A stretch of 64,000 bases of DNA from Marinomonas shanghaiensis (lineage in GTDB: Bacteria; Pseudomonadota; Gammaproteobacteria; Pseudomonadales; Marinomonadaceae). Both the position numbers and the translations under genes were made by a program. Shown here piece by piece: positions 36,581-45,207 of this stretch (positions are counted from its first letter, which is position 1; each line of letters starts with the position of its first letter). The notes beneath the pieces are model-generated. The model did not search any database and had not been told where the DNA came from. It was given only the letters and a program-made list of their open reading frames with translations. Location: assembly GCF_003259175.1 (NCBI RefSeq), contig NZ_QGOK01000010.1:1-64000 (forward strand), in the 5' to 3' direction.

Positions 36581-38620
36581 ATGAACCAAACGTACCCAAT
36601 TTCCAATGGCTCTTCTTTTCCTCTAGGTGCGACCGTGACCGACAACGGTGTTAATTTCGCAGTCGTCTCCGAGGACGCCAGCCAGCTGTATTTATGTTTG
36701 TTTGATCAAGAGGGGCAAGAACAAGAACCGCTGCCTTTTATCAATAAACACAAAGGCATCTGGTACATGGAAGTTCTTGGCCTCAAAGAGGGTCAGCACT
36801 ATGGTTTACGCGCTGATGGCGAATTCAATCCACAACAGCAGCGACTTTTTAATAAACATAAGTTACTGATAGACCCTTACGCCAAAGATCTTAGTGACAA
36901 GCTTGTCTGGCATGAAGATCAATCAGCGATGACCAAAGAGGGTCAACGCCACACCACAGACTCGGCTTATTGCGTGCCGAAATCCATTGTTCGCCGCGTA
37001 ACAGCCAGCCCGAAACGCCCACCAAGAGTCAAAGTAACACCTTCTAGCCGCGCGTTGTATGAACTGCACGTAAAAGGATTTAGTAAGAACCTTCCCATTG
37101 ACGAAGCCATTAGAGGCACTTACCTTGGCGTTATTTCTGCCGTCGGCATCGAGCATCTAAAAAGCCTTAACATCACCACGATCCAATTAATGCCTTGTTT
37201 TAGCTTTATGACCGAACGTCATTTGGAGTTACTAGGGCTCAATAATTATTGGGGTTACAACCCAATCCATTTTTTCGCGCCTGAACCATCCTACGCCAAA
37301 CAAGACGCCGTTGTAGAGTTTCAGCAAATGGTCAATGGGCTAAAAGAAGCGGGATTTGAGGTCATTCTAGACGTCGTCTATAACCACACAGCAGAAAGCG
37401 AACTAGATCACTCGAGCGTCTGTTTTCGAGGCCTAGACAATGCTCACTATTATCGACACCAAGATGGCCAATATTTGAATTACACAGGATGTGGAAACTG
37501 CATTGACACTTACAACCCAAACAGCATTCGCCTTATTTGCGACAGCATGCGTTATTGGGTAGAAGTAATGGGCGTAGATGGCTTTCGTTTTGATTTGGGC
37601 GTCGACCTTGGTCGCACCGATCACGACTTTTCAGCCAAGGCCCCTTTGCTGCAAGCCATTCTTCAAGACCCTATTTTAAGTGAAACTTGTCTTGTTATGG
37701 AACCATGGGATATTGGCCCAAATGGCTATCAAGTTGGGCAATTTCCTAGAGGTTTTCTGGAATGTAACGATCAATATCGCGATACCATTCGCCGTTTTTG
37801 GCGTGGAGACAAAGGTATGGTGCCTGAGTTTGCAACACGCCTTTTAGGTTCGAGAGACTTATTCCATAAAGGGCAAAAGAACGCCCTTACCTCAGTCAAT
37901 TACATAACTTACCATGACGGCTACACCATGAAAGATTTGGTGTCCTATCACCAACGCCATAATCTTGCCAACATGGAAGAAAACCGTGATGGACACAGCA
38001 ACAACCTTAGCCAAAATTTTGGTACAGAAGGCGACACCGACGACATAAATATTCAACAACAGCGCCTTAATCAGCAACTTTGCTTTATGGCGACACTGCT
38101 ATTGAGCCAAGGCACACCACATATTCTAGGGGGGGATGAGCTATCCCATAGCCAACAAGGCAATAACAACGCCTATTGCCAAGACAACGACATGACATGG
38201 CAAATTTGGCAGGATATAGACAAGGAAACACGCCTTGCGAGAGACGCCATTCAGAATACCCTTTCTACTTTAATGACATTGCGCAAAACCTACCCAATAT
38301 TGGCCGAAATTCGTCTAGAGGATGATCCTCTTTATCAGCACACAACCCCAGATAAAATTCAGTGGCTTAATGAGCAAAGCGAAGCAATGACAATAGAGAA
38401 TTGGGCCGATGGCAGCCGACATTTCATTGCCTTCACTCTAATACCAGCGGATCTGTCTAGCCGTTTTTGGATTGTTTTTTACAGTGACGACACGCCGCTC
38501 AACGTGGCATTTCCAGCAGAAAGCCACTCAATAAAACCGCTTTACCAAACGCCTGGCTTATCTATAAAGGATGGCGCACTTTATTGCGCTTACCGAGGAG
38601 TCTTTGTCGGTCAATTTTAA
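36581..38620 (+). CDS. glgX: Glycogen debranching enzyme
   Basis: A GH13 isoamylase-type enzyme that hydrolyses alpha-1,6 branches, usually of phosphorylase-limited glycogen. It is 679 residues, similar to E. coli GlgX (657). An N-terminal CBM48 module is followed by the barrel: DVVYNHTAESE, nucleophile Asp338 (GVDGFRFDLGVDLG), Glu374 in VMEPWDIGPNGYQVG and the final conserved segment NYITYHDGYTMKDLV. AGAGG precedes the start, 46 bp after glgB. It is the third gene of the operon. Confidence 0.95.
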   Translation: MNQTYPISNGSSFPLGATVTDNGVNFAVVSEDASQLYLCLFDQEGQEQEPLPFINKHKGIWYMEVLGLKEGQHYGLRADGEFNPQQQRLFNKHKLLIDPYAKDLSDKLVWHEDQSAMTKEGQRHTTDSAYCVPKSIVRRVTASPKRPPRVKVTPSSRALYELHVKGFSKNLPIDEAIRGTYLGVISAVGIEHLKSLNITTIQLMPCFSFMTERHLELLGLNNYWGYNPIHFFAPEPSYAKQDAVVEFQQMVNGLKEAGFEVILDVVYNHTAESELDHSSVCFRGLDNAHYYRHQDGQYLNYTGCGNCIDTYNPNSIRLICDSMRYWVEVMGVDGFRFDLGVDLGRTDHDFSAKAPLLQAILQDPILSETCLVMEPWDIGPNGYQVGQFPRGFLECNDQYRDTIRRFWRGDKGMVPEFATRLLGSRDLFHKGQKNALTSVNYITYHDGYTMKDLVSYHQRHNLANMEENRDGHSNNLSQNFGTEGDTDDINIQQQRLNQQLCFMATLLLSQGTPHILGGDELSHSQQGNNNAYCQDNDMTWQIWQDIDKETRLARDAIQNTLSTLMTLRKTYPILAEIRLEDDPLYQHTTPDKIQWLNEQSEAMTIENWADGSRHFIAFTLIPADLSSRFWIVFYSDDTPLNVAFPAESHSIKPLYQTPGLSIKDGALYCAYRGVFVGQF

Positions 38621-38648
38621 CCATCATGCAAAAAGTCTGGATTCAAAT

Positions 38649-40214
38649 TCACTCGGCAGTGGATTTGAATCCCATTCGAAACCCACCCCAGTGCTTACCG
38701 TTGACAAAAATTGGCACGGAAAGATCATGTAGAATTTCGCCAGTATCCCGTTTGTAGGTTTGCAACAGAAAAGAATCTGTATGAGCGCCACAACGGCGCC
38801 CTGTGGCGTCGTTAAATATTCGTTTAGTTCGGTTACTGAGTAAATCTTTGTCGTAGTTTCCCGTGAGCGGCTGGCTGAATTTCTTATTATGAGTTGGAAA
38901 ATAGCCATTTATATCCACCGCCCCAGCAAACATGACTTCTTTATGATTTTCTAGCACGGCTTCTTGGATAGCAGGAAAGGTGCGATCGCTAAATTTGTCA
39001 TAAGGCGTCGTAAATTTTTGAGGTTTTGTTCCTGGTATCGGTTGATAATCAGTGGAAAAAACCGCTTGTTGAGTCAGCTCGCCACTAGCAATGGCGTCTT
39101 CAAATAAGTGACCTATTGCTTGAGCAGACGCCTTGCCGACGCTAAGTAATTCTGAGAAAAACAACGACTGATCGACTTTATCTAACTCTCTAAACACCAC
39201 TTCCGTCCCCTTACTCAGATGAGCAGCTTCTTTTGAAAGGCGGTCACTGCGTTCAGAAATATCCTGTAAAGACTGACTAATGCGTGAAATAGAACCATTA
39301 ATTTGCGTACTTGTCGTGCCTAGATCTTCCCCTGCTTGTTCCACTTCGGACAACACCATGGACGCATTTTGAACCTCTTCTGTTAACGAGAGGAAACGCT
39401 GAGTTTCCCCCAGCAAGGTATTGGACAAGGATTCAGTTAACTCTTGTAGCGCTGCCATTTCATGATTTGTCAGTTCACTGTTGCGACGTACGTCCGCTAA
39501 CAAGCTTGAGATTTGCTCCGATGCATGAGCACTTTTACCAGCTAATGCGCGAACTTCATCCGCCACGACAGCAAAGCCCCTACCCTGCTCACCAGCCCGA
39601 GCGGCCTCAATAGCGGCATTTAATGCCAGTAAATTGGTCTGTTCAGACACCCCTTTAATCACCGCCGTAATACTGTCAATATCATCGGCACTTTGGGTTA
39701 ATAACGCTAATTGTTGACTGGCAGTCTGTACCTTTTGTGTGAGCTGATTGATTTGCTCCGCACTCTGTGAAAGCGCACGCTGTGCTGTCTGACTGGATTT
39801 GGCCGTCACACTCATGGTCTGAGCTAATTGCCCCAAATGATTTGAAAGAGTCAATCCTGTGTCTGAAAGCGTTCCAACCGCTTGTGTAATTTGCTGGCTG
39901 TCGTCACGGGTAAGGTGAATGTCCTTGCTAAGCGTGTCCACAAAATGCGAGACCTCTGCCGCTCCCATCGCCATCTTAGAGGTAGCACGAGTGACCGTTT
40001 TACTGACGTCGGAAAACGCCTCGGTTAAATCGGATTCTGCCGCAAACTTAGGCGTTTGAGACAAGTGTTTTGTTTGCAATAGCAACAAGACACCAAGGAC
40101 ACTGCTTAGCAATAATCCGGCAATAAGATAAGGAGAGGAAATACCATCTTGCTCGTACCCCAAAAAAAAGAGTGCAAACAGTCCTAAAACACTACCTAAG
40201 CGGAGATAAAACAT
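38649..40214 (-). CDS. Chemoreceptor with C-terminal sensor domain
   Basis: A 521-residue methyl-accepting protein with unusual order. Two short N-terminal membrane helices (about 5-20 and 27-47) have almost no periplasmic loop between them. The signalling domain comes next, with tip motif [19 protein letters not shown] near residues 195-215. The last 130 residues form a separate, probably cytoplasmic sensing domain ([20 protein letters not shown] ... [21 protein letters not shown]). This suggests detection of an internal signal. It is convergent with glgX, 28 bp away, and overlaps an imperfect hairpin (about 38639-38671). Confidence 0.88.
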   Translation of the reverse strand: MFYLRLGSVLGLFALFFLGYEQDGISSPYLIAGLLLSSVLGVLLLLQTKHLSQTPKFAAESDLTEAFSDVSKTVTRATSKMAMGAAEVSHFVDTLSKDIHLTRDDSQQITQAVGTLSDTGLTLSNHLGQLAQTMSVTAKSSQTAQRALSQSAEQINQLTQKVQTASQQLALLTQSADDIDSITAVIKGVSEQTNLLALNAAIEAARAGEQGRGFAVVADEVRALAGKSAHASEQISSLLADVRRNSELTNHEMAALQELTESLSNTLLGETQRFLSLTEEVQNASMVLSEVEQAGEDLGTTSTQINGSISRISQSLQDISERSDRLSKEAAHLSKGTEVVFRELDKVDQSLFFSELLSVGKASAQAIGHLFEDAIASGELTQQAVFSTDYQPIPGTKPQKFTTPYDKFSDRTFPAIQEAVLENHKEVMFAGAVDINGYFPTHNKKFSQPLTGNYDKDLLSNRTKRIFNDATGRRCGAHTDSFLLQTYKRDTGEILHDLSVPIFVNGKHWGGFRMGFKSTAE

Positions 40215-40509
40215 CAGTCTTCCCTTTTATTGACTATTATTTTTTTGCTAGTGTTGAACGATGCCTGCGAAAGATCAATTTAAAACAAGAAGCCTACGAC
40301 TAAAGTTGTATAACATTGACAAAAACTTGATATAACGCCCCTTGGTTATTTAAAAGCCCTTTCCCGCCTCGTCCTGTTCAGATAATCACACTATAAATGT
40401 AGCACTTTTTATCAAAATACAGCTAAACTCAAAGAGCACTCAAAAGGTGTTATAAAAATAATCACATCATCGCGCACAATCTGCCGATGAAGACATTGAG
40501 GACAACATC

Positions 40510-41160
40510 ATGATCGTCAACAAAACCACGCCAGCGCCTTTTTATCTAGAATTAGGTCAATTAACCGCAGACAGCGTTAAGCACCTTACTCCTTCTTTTG
40601 ACCACCTTCCTCCTAACCCCTATGCCGATGGCGCCTTTCGATTACGTCGTTATTCACGTTTTACCGTCACTCAAAATAGGATTAAGCGTTTGCCGTCTCA
40701 GGCGTTTGTTCAAGACGAAAGCATTAATCATTTCCAAGGCAACGTTGTGCGCCGTTATGAAGAGATCGACGATAAAATAGTCAACGACCCTGCTTTCGTA
40801 GAACTGTTTGAGCATTTTCAAACAATGGCTAATGTCGCCGACAATACCCCCATTGAAGTCCATCAATTGCGAATCTTTGCAGATCATAAAAGTGTTGAAG
40901 TCGCCCCGGAAGGCGTTCACCAAGATGGCTTTGATCGCATAGGTATTTACGTAATGCAGCGACATAATATCGATGGTGGCCACATCAATGTTCACCTCGA
41001 TAAAAATAGCCCAGCCCTGATCAGTCATGATTTCGATAAAGGCGAATTTGTTGTCTTGAATGACCGTAGATTTTTCCACAGTGCACAGCCTATAAAGCCG
41101 AGGGATGGTGAGCAAGGTTACATGGACATTTTTGTGCTTACGGCAAATTTAGTGCATTAA
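40510..41160 (+). CDS. 2-oxoglutarate/Fe(II) dioxygenase (PF10014 type)
   Basis: A 216-residue protein of the 2OG-Fe_Oxy_2 family, which includes free L-amino-acid hydroxylases such as the isoleucine dioxygenase of Bacillus. The metal triad is visible as His-x-Asp in GVHQDGFDRIG and the distal His in RRFFHSAQPI; the Arg of the following PRDGEQGY segment may bind 2-oxoglutarate. GAGGA precedes the ATG. It stands alone, divergent from the chemoreceptor gene. The substrate cannot be told from the sequence. Confidence 0.85.
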   Translation: MIVNKTTPAPFYLELGQLTADSVKHLTPSFDHLPPNPYADGAFRLRRYSRFTVTQNRIKRLPSQAFVQDESINHFQGNVVRRYEEIDDKIVNDPAFVELFEHFQTMANVADNTPIEVHQLRIFADHKSVEVAPEGVHQDGFDRIGIYVMQRHNIDGGHINVHLDKNSPALISHDFDKGEFVVLNDRRFFHSAQPIKPRDGEQGYMDIFVLTANLVH

Positions 41161-41299
41161 CAACGCTGGCGAAGCAAACGCAACACTCTGGTTTACGCTT
41201 ATTTTCCTTGTTAAATCAATCAAAAAGCATTATGGAGGAAAGCAGGATACGTGGTATAAAGCACAAATGTAAACATTTGTAATTTTTTGTACCAACTCT

Positions 41300-42577
41300 G
41301 TGAGTCAACAAGGAAAGACCTTCGTGACAAAGACGTATACCACACCGGAAAAAGATAGAAACAGTACGGAAAATCTTAGTAAAAAGTCCGTATTGATCAT
41401 TGAAGACATGAACGAAATGCGCCTAATGTTGAGATCCATGATGCTCTCATTAGGCTATACAAATATAGAAGTGGAAGCATCAGGACAGAGCGCGCTAAAG
41501 CGTATCGCCGCTAAGCACTTTGATATTATATTGTCTGATTACAACCTTGGTGGCCGGATTAACGGCCAACAAGTTTTAGAGATTGCTCGGAAAAATAATA
41601 TTCTTGCTCACACGACTATTTTCATCATGATTACTGCGGATACAGGCTACGACAGCGTAGTCAGTGCCATCGAACACCACCCTGACAGCTACATGGTCAA
41701 ACCTTTTACTCCTGCCACCCTGTATCGTCGATTGAGCCGTATAAAACTGCAAAAAAGCATCTTTTCCGAAGTAGATGAGCATCGCAGCAATCTGGATTTT
41801 GAGGCAATGGAAAGCAAAGCCAAAGCCATAATGGCCCAACACCCTCAATACATCAGTTTATGTCTAAAAGCGATTGGAGAATCCCTGCTCAGCAGAAAAG
41901 ACTATAAAGCGGCCAAAATCCATTACATGCGCGTACTCAAAAATAACCAAGAAACGTCTTGGGCACACTTTGGTGTCGCGCAGGCAGATCTCTGTCTAGA
42001 TCAACCACTTTCTGCAGTGAAAAGCTTAGAAAGAACCATCAGCATCAGTCGCCACTTTTTACCAGCTTATGATGAACTTGCTAACGCGCAAGAAAAATTA
42101 AACAATCTTAAAGCCGCTCAAAAGGCAATCTTAGCAAGTCTAGAGATCACGCCACGCTCGCTGGCCAGAACAAAAAGATTGGGAAAAATCAGCGTAAAGC
42201 TAAAAGACTGGCAAACGGCAGAACAAGCCTATTCAAGAGTGATTCGTTTAACTAGGGATACTCAGCACGAAAAAATAGAATTTTATTACGATCACCTTAA
42301 ATGCCTGATCGCATTGCAAGAAAATGAGGAACCAACACCACAAACAACTGAGAAACTCCAACGCTCTTTAACAAGGTTACGCATGTTAGGAAAAGACGAT
42401 CCTGTTGTTGTTTCAAACTCTTTTCGTGTCGAAGTTCAGCAACATCTTCACAGAGAACGAAAAAATGATGCTATAAAATCGTGGAAACAATGGAAACAAT
42501 TAATATTGTCTGGGAAGGCCTCATCGATGACTCATCAGCAAGAATTGACACTAAAAAAGCGACTGGGACTGTTTTGA
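41300..42577 (+). CDS. Receiver-TPR response regulator (copy 1)
   Basis: A 425-residue protein with a receiver domain (about 28-150; phosphoacceptor Asp80 in IILSDYNLGG, Thr in FIMITADT, Lys in YMVKPF) and a C-terminal array of TPR-like helical repeats (about 180-400) in place of a DNA-binding or enzymatic output. Output is therefore likely by protein binding. The GTG at 41300 is the longest start; a GTG at 41324 has a better AAGGA spacing. It is paralogous to the protein at 42898. Confidence 0.85.
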   Translation: MSQQGKTFVTKTYTTPEKDRNSTENLSKKSVLIIEDMNEMRLMLRSMMLSLGYTNIEVEASGQSALKRIAAKHFDIILSDYNLGGRINGQQVLEIARKNNILAHTTIFIMITADTGYDSVVSAIEHHPDSYMVKPFTPATLYRRLSRIKLQKSIFSEVDEHRSNLDFEAMESKAKAIMAQHPQYISLCLKAIGESLLSRKDYKAAKIHYMRVLKNNQETSWAHFGVAQADLCLDQPLSAVKSLERTISISRHFLPAYDELANAQEKLNNLKAAQKAILASLEITPRSLARTKRLGKISVKLKDWQTAEQAYSRVIRLTRDTQHEKIEFYYDHLKCLIALQENEEPTPQTTEKLQRSLTRLRMLGKDDPVVVSNSFRVEVQQHLHRERKNDAIKSWKQWKQLILSGKASSMTHQQELTLKKRLGLF

Positions 42578-42897
42578 TTCGCAAGCGCAAAAGACATATT
42601 CTTTTGCGCTTCGGCACGTCACTTTAAAGAAGCTTCGTTTATAAAAAATGGTACCGCAAAGAACACAACTTAACGAAAAAAGCTCAGCTTGCTTCGCTCC
42701 TCATTGTGATGTATAAAAAATACAATTACATTCTGTAACAATTTTAAAAAAACATAATATACTGATTTAAAAGGAAAATTTTAAAATCAATACAAATTAA
42801 AACGATAATTTACGATAACTATAAGTTTTTTAATTTCTCAAATGATATAAATGGAAAATCAGATTTAATCAGAGCTTATTAGAGTCAGGTAGTCCCT
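42578..42897. other. AT-rich gap between the two receiver-TPR genes
   Basis: A 12-bp-arm hairpin (AAGCGCAAAAGA and complement, 42583-42611) follows the first gene directly but lacks a T-run. From about 42710 to 42860 the sequence is very AT-rich and probably contains the promoter of the second gene. I see no further gene. Confidence 0.55.
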
Positions 42898-44163
42898 TTG
42901 ACAGATGCAATCATTCTAGGCGTTGAAAACACCAATGACGTTCAGCGAAAGCTGATAAATACCAGCAAAAAACGGGTATTAATCATTGAAGATATTGGTG
43001 AAATGCGATTGATGCTCAAATCCTTAATGACATCAATGGGCTATTCCGATATTGATGTAGAACCCTCTGGTCAGGCCGCTATAAAACGCATTTTGGAAAA
43101 GCGTTATGATGTGGTGTTATCCGATTATAATTTAGGTGGAACCATAGATGGTCAGCAAATTCTAGAGACCTCTCGTAAAAACTATTCACAAGATCACTCC
43201 ACTATTTTCATTATGATTACGGCTGACACCGCTTACGAAAGTGTGGTCAGTGTGTTGGAATATCAACCTGATAGTTATTTGGTGAAACCCTTTCCCCCAG
43301 CTGCTTTTTTTCGCCGCTTTGAGCGGGTCGAAACGCAAAAGAAAACTTTTGAGAGTATAAACAACGCACGAAAAATAAACGATTTTGAGACCATGGAATC
43401 TCAAGCTAAATCCGTCATGGTGCAATATCCGCATTTTGCGAGCCAATGCCTAAAAGTCATTGGTGAGTCACTCTATGCTCGGGGTCGCTACAAGGATGCA
43501 AAAAGCCACTATATGCTGATCACTCAAAAAAGCAAAAATTTGGCTTGGGCGCATTTTGGTATCGCCTTGTGTGAGTTAAAACTTGGCACGATCGCTGCGG
43601 CGATAAAAAAATTCGAACACACCATCAGCTTAAGCCGACACTTTTTATCCGCTTACGATCTACTTGCTGACGCACAAGAAAGTCTAGGCAATTTAGAAGC
43701 CGCTCAGTCCGCAATGCTAAGTGTCTTGGAAGTGTCGCCCCGATCATATGAAAGAGCCCTTAGACTTGCACAGATAAGCATGCGGCTAGAAGATTGGCCC
43801 TGCGCTGAACAAGCCTACTCTCGGGTCATTCGCCTAACGCGAGAAACCAGCAATGAAAAAGTCGAGTTCTACTACGACTATTTAAAATGCTTAACAAACA
43901 TGATGGCAAGCAGCGCAGATAACTCAAAATTAGCCGATAAATTTAAACGTACTCTCATTCGCCTACGTACATTCGGAAAAGGCAATCCAGCGGCCGTGTC
44001 CAACTCTTTCCGCGCGGAGATACAACAATACCTAACTCGTGACCACCTAGGTGAAGCCATTAAATCTTGGAAACAGTGGAATCGATTGATTAAATCTGGG
44101 CATGCTTCCCCACTCAGTGATGCTCAAAAGTATACGCTTAAAAAGCGCCTCGGCTTGCTATAA
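42898..44163 (+). CDS. Receiver-TPR response regulator (copy 2)
   Basis: A 421-residue paralogue of the preceding regulator along its whole length, including the C-terminal end (SWKQW...LKKRLGLL). The receiver domain is intact (Asp76 in VVLSDYNLGG, FIMITADT, YLVKPF). The TPR-like region follows. The predicted start is TTG at 42898; no in-frame ATG precedes the receiver, and the ribosome-binding site is weak. The tandem arrangement indicates local duplication followed by divergence. No histidine kinase is adjacent. Confidence 0.83.
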   Translation: MTDAIILGVENTNDVQRKLINTSKKRVLIIEDIGEMRLMLKSLMTSMGYSDIDVEPSGQAAIKRILEKRYDVVLSDYNLGGTIDGQQILETSRKNYSQDHSTIFIMITADTAYESVVSVLEYQPDSYLVKPFPPAAFFRRFERVETQKKTFESINNARKINDFETMESQAKSVMVQYPHFASQCLKVIGESLYARGRYKDAKSHYMLITQKSKNLAWAHFGIALCELKLGTIAAAIKKFEHTISLSRHFLSAYDLLADAQESLGNLEAAQSAMLSVLEVSPRSYERALRLAQISMRLEDWPCAEQAYSRVIRLTRETSNEKVEFYYDYLKCLTNMMASSADNSKLADKFKRTLIRLRTFGKGNPAAVSNSFRAEIQQYLTRDHLGEAIKSWKQWNRLIKSGHASPLSDAQKYTLKKRLGLL

Positions 44164-44220
44164 TCCTGCGACACCGTTATCGTCATGCGCTCATTTTTTA
44201 TTACGCCAGAGCAGCAGACT

Positions 44221-45207
44221 ATGACGGCTACCCATTCTTTTTCGACCTTAGTGCCAGATGCCATTTTAGACGCAGTCGAATCCACCGGATTGTGGAGTGA
44301 CTCGCGTATTTACCCACTTAACAGCTATGAAAATCGTGTCTATCAAATCGGCATTGAAGATGGCACACCTGTCATTGCTAAATTTTACCGCCCAGAACGC
44401 TGGACAGAAGCACAAATTCGAGAAGAGCATCAAACACTACTAACGTTAAAAGCGGCAGGGGTACCTGTTGTCGCTCCATTGGAATTTAACGGCGACAGTG
44501 TATTGCGTCATAACAGCATGTTCTTTTGCTTGTCTCCTCGGTTAATTGGACAGCATCCTGAAGCGGATAATTTGGATCAGCTGTATCAGCTTGGTGAGCT
44601 AATTGGTCAGTTACACCATACCATGTCATCACCTTTTCTAGAGCGCATTACAGTTTACCCTTTAACGCAAATAGATAACGCCGCCAACCAGATTCTTGTA
44701 GGGAATACTTTTTCTACAAAATGCCAGCTACCTGAAAAACTCAAGCCTATTTACAAACAGCAAATCGCCAAATTGCGCGATATGAGCCAAGCTACGATAA
44801 ACGCATACTGGCCAGTATCTTTACGACCTATACATGGCGATAGCCATCGCAGCAATCTGATGCTACACAATGAACAATTTCATTTGTTAGACTTTGACGA
44901 TTGCCAAAACGGCGTCGCTGTGCAAGATTTATGGTTACACATCACTCAAACAGAAAATCCACAACAGCAGTTGAGTGAAATAATTGAAGGGTATGAGACC
45001 TATTTACCCTTCGATAGAAGAGAACTCAGTTTAATAGATGTTTTCAAAAGTACGCGTGTGATCAGCTACGCGGCTTGGTTACAAAGTCGTTGGGATGACC
45101 CAGCGTTTAATAAGGCTTTCGCATGGTTTGGCAGTGAGGAGTACTGGACAAACCATCTTAATGAACTGAAAAACTGTGAACTAGAATGGGGAGAAATGTC
45201 TAAATGA
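44221..45207 (+). CDS. srkA: SrkA/YihE stress-response kinase
   Basis: A Ser/Thr protein kinase with an aminoglycoside-phosphotransferase-like fold, known in E. coli to protect against stress-induced death. From the ATG at 44221 it has 328 residues, exactly the E. coli length; an upstream ATG at 44185 is less likely. The catalytic loop is PIHGDSHRSNLMLHN and the metal motif LLDFDDCQNG. Its stop overlaps the RecQ-family gene start by 4 bp (ATGA), so the two are translationally coupled. Confidence 0.92.
   Translation: MTATHSFSTLVPDAILDAVESTGLWSDSRIYPLNSYENRVYQIGIEDGTPVIAKFYRPERWTEAQIREEHQTLLTLKAAGVPVVAPLEFNGDSVLRHNSMFFCLSPRLIGQHPEADNLDQLYQLGELIGQLHHTMSSPFLERITVYPLTQIDNAANQILVGNTFSTKCQLPEKLKPIYKQQIAKLRDMSQATINAYWPVSLRPIHGDSHRSNLMLHNEQFHLLDFDDCQNGVAVQDLWLHITQTENPQQQLSEIIEGYETYLPFDRRELSLIDVFKSTRVISYAAWLQSRWDDPAFNKAFAWFGSEEYWTNHLNELKNCELEWGEMSK

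Noticed and set aside
38639-38671. Imperfect hairpin between glgX and the chemoreceptor as a terminator
   Set aside because: It has a mismatch, overlaps the last codons of the chemoreceptor gene and has no T-run on either side.
40654-41115. 153-codon minus-strand frame opposite the dioxygenase
   Set aside because: The plus-strand protein has a clear metal-binding motif and ribosome-binding site; the opposite frame has neither.
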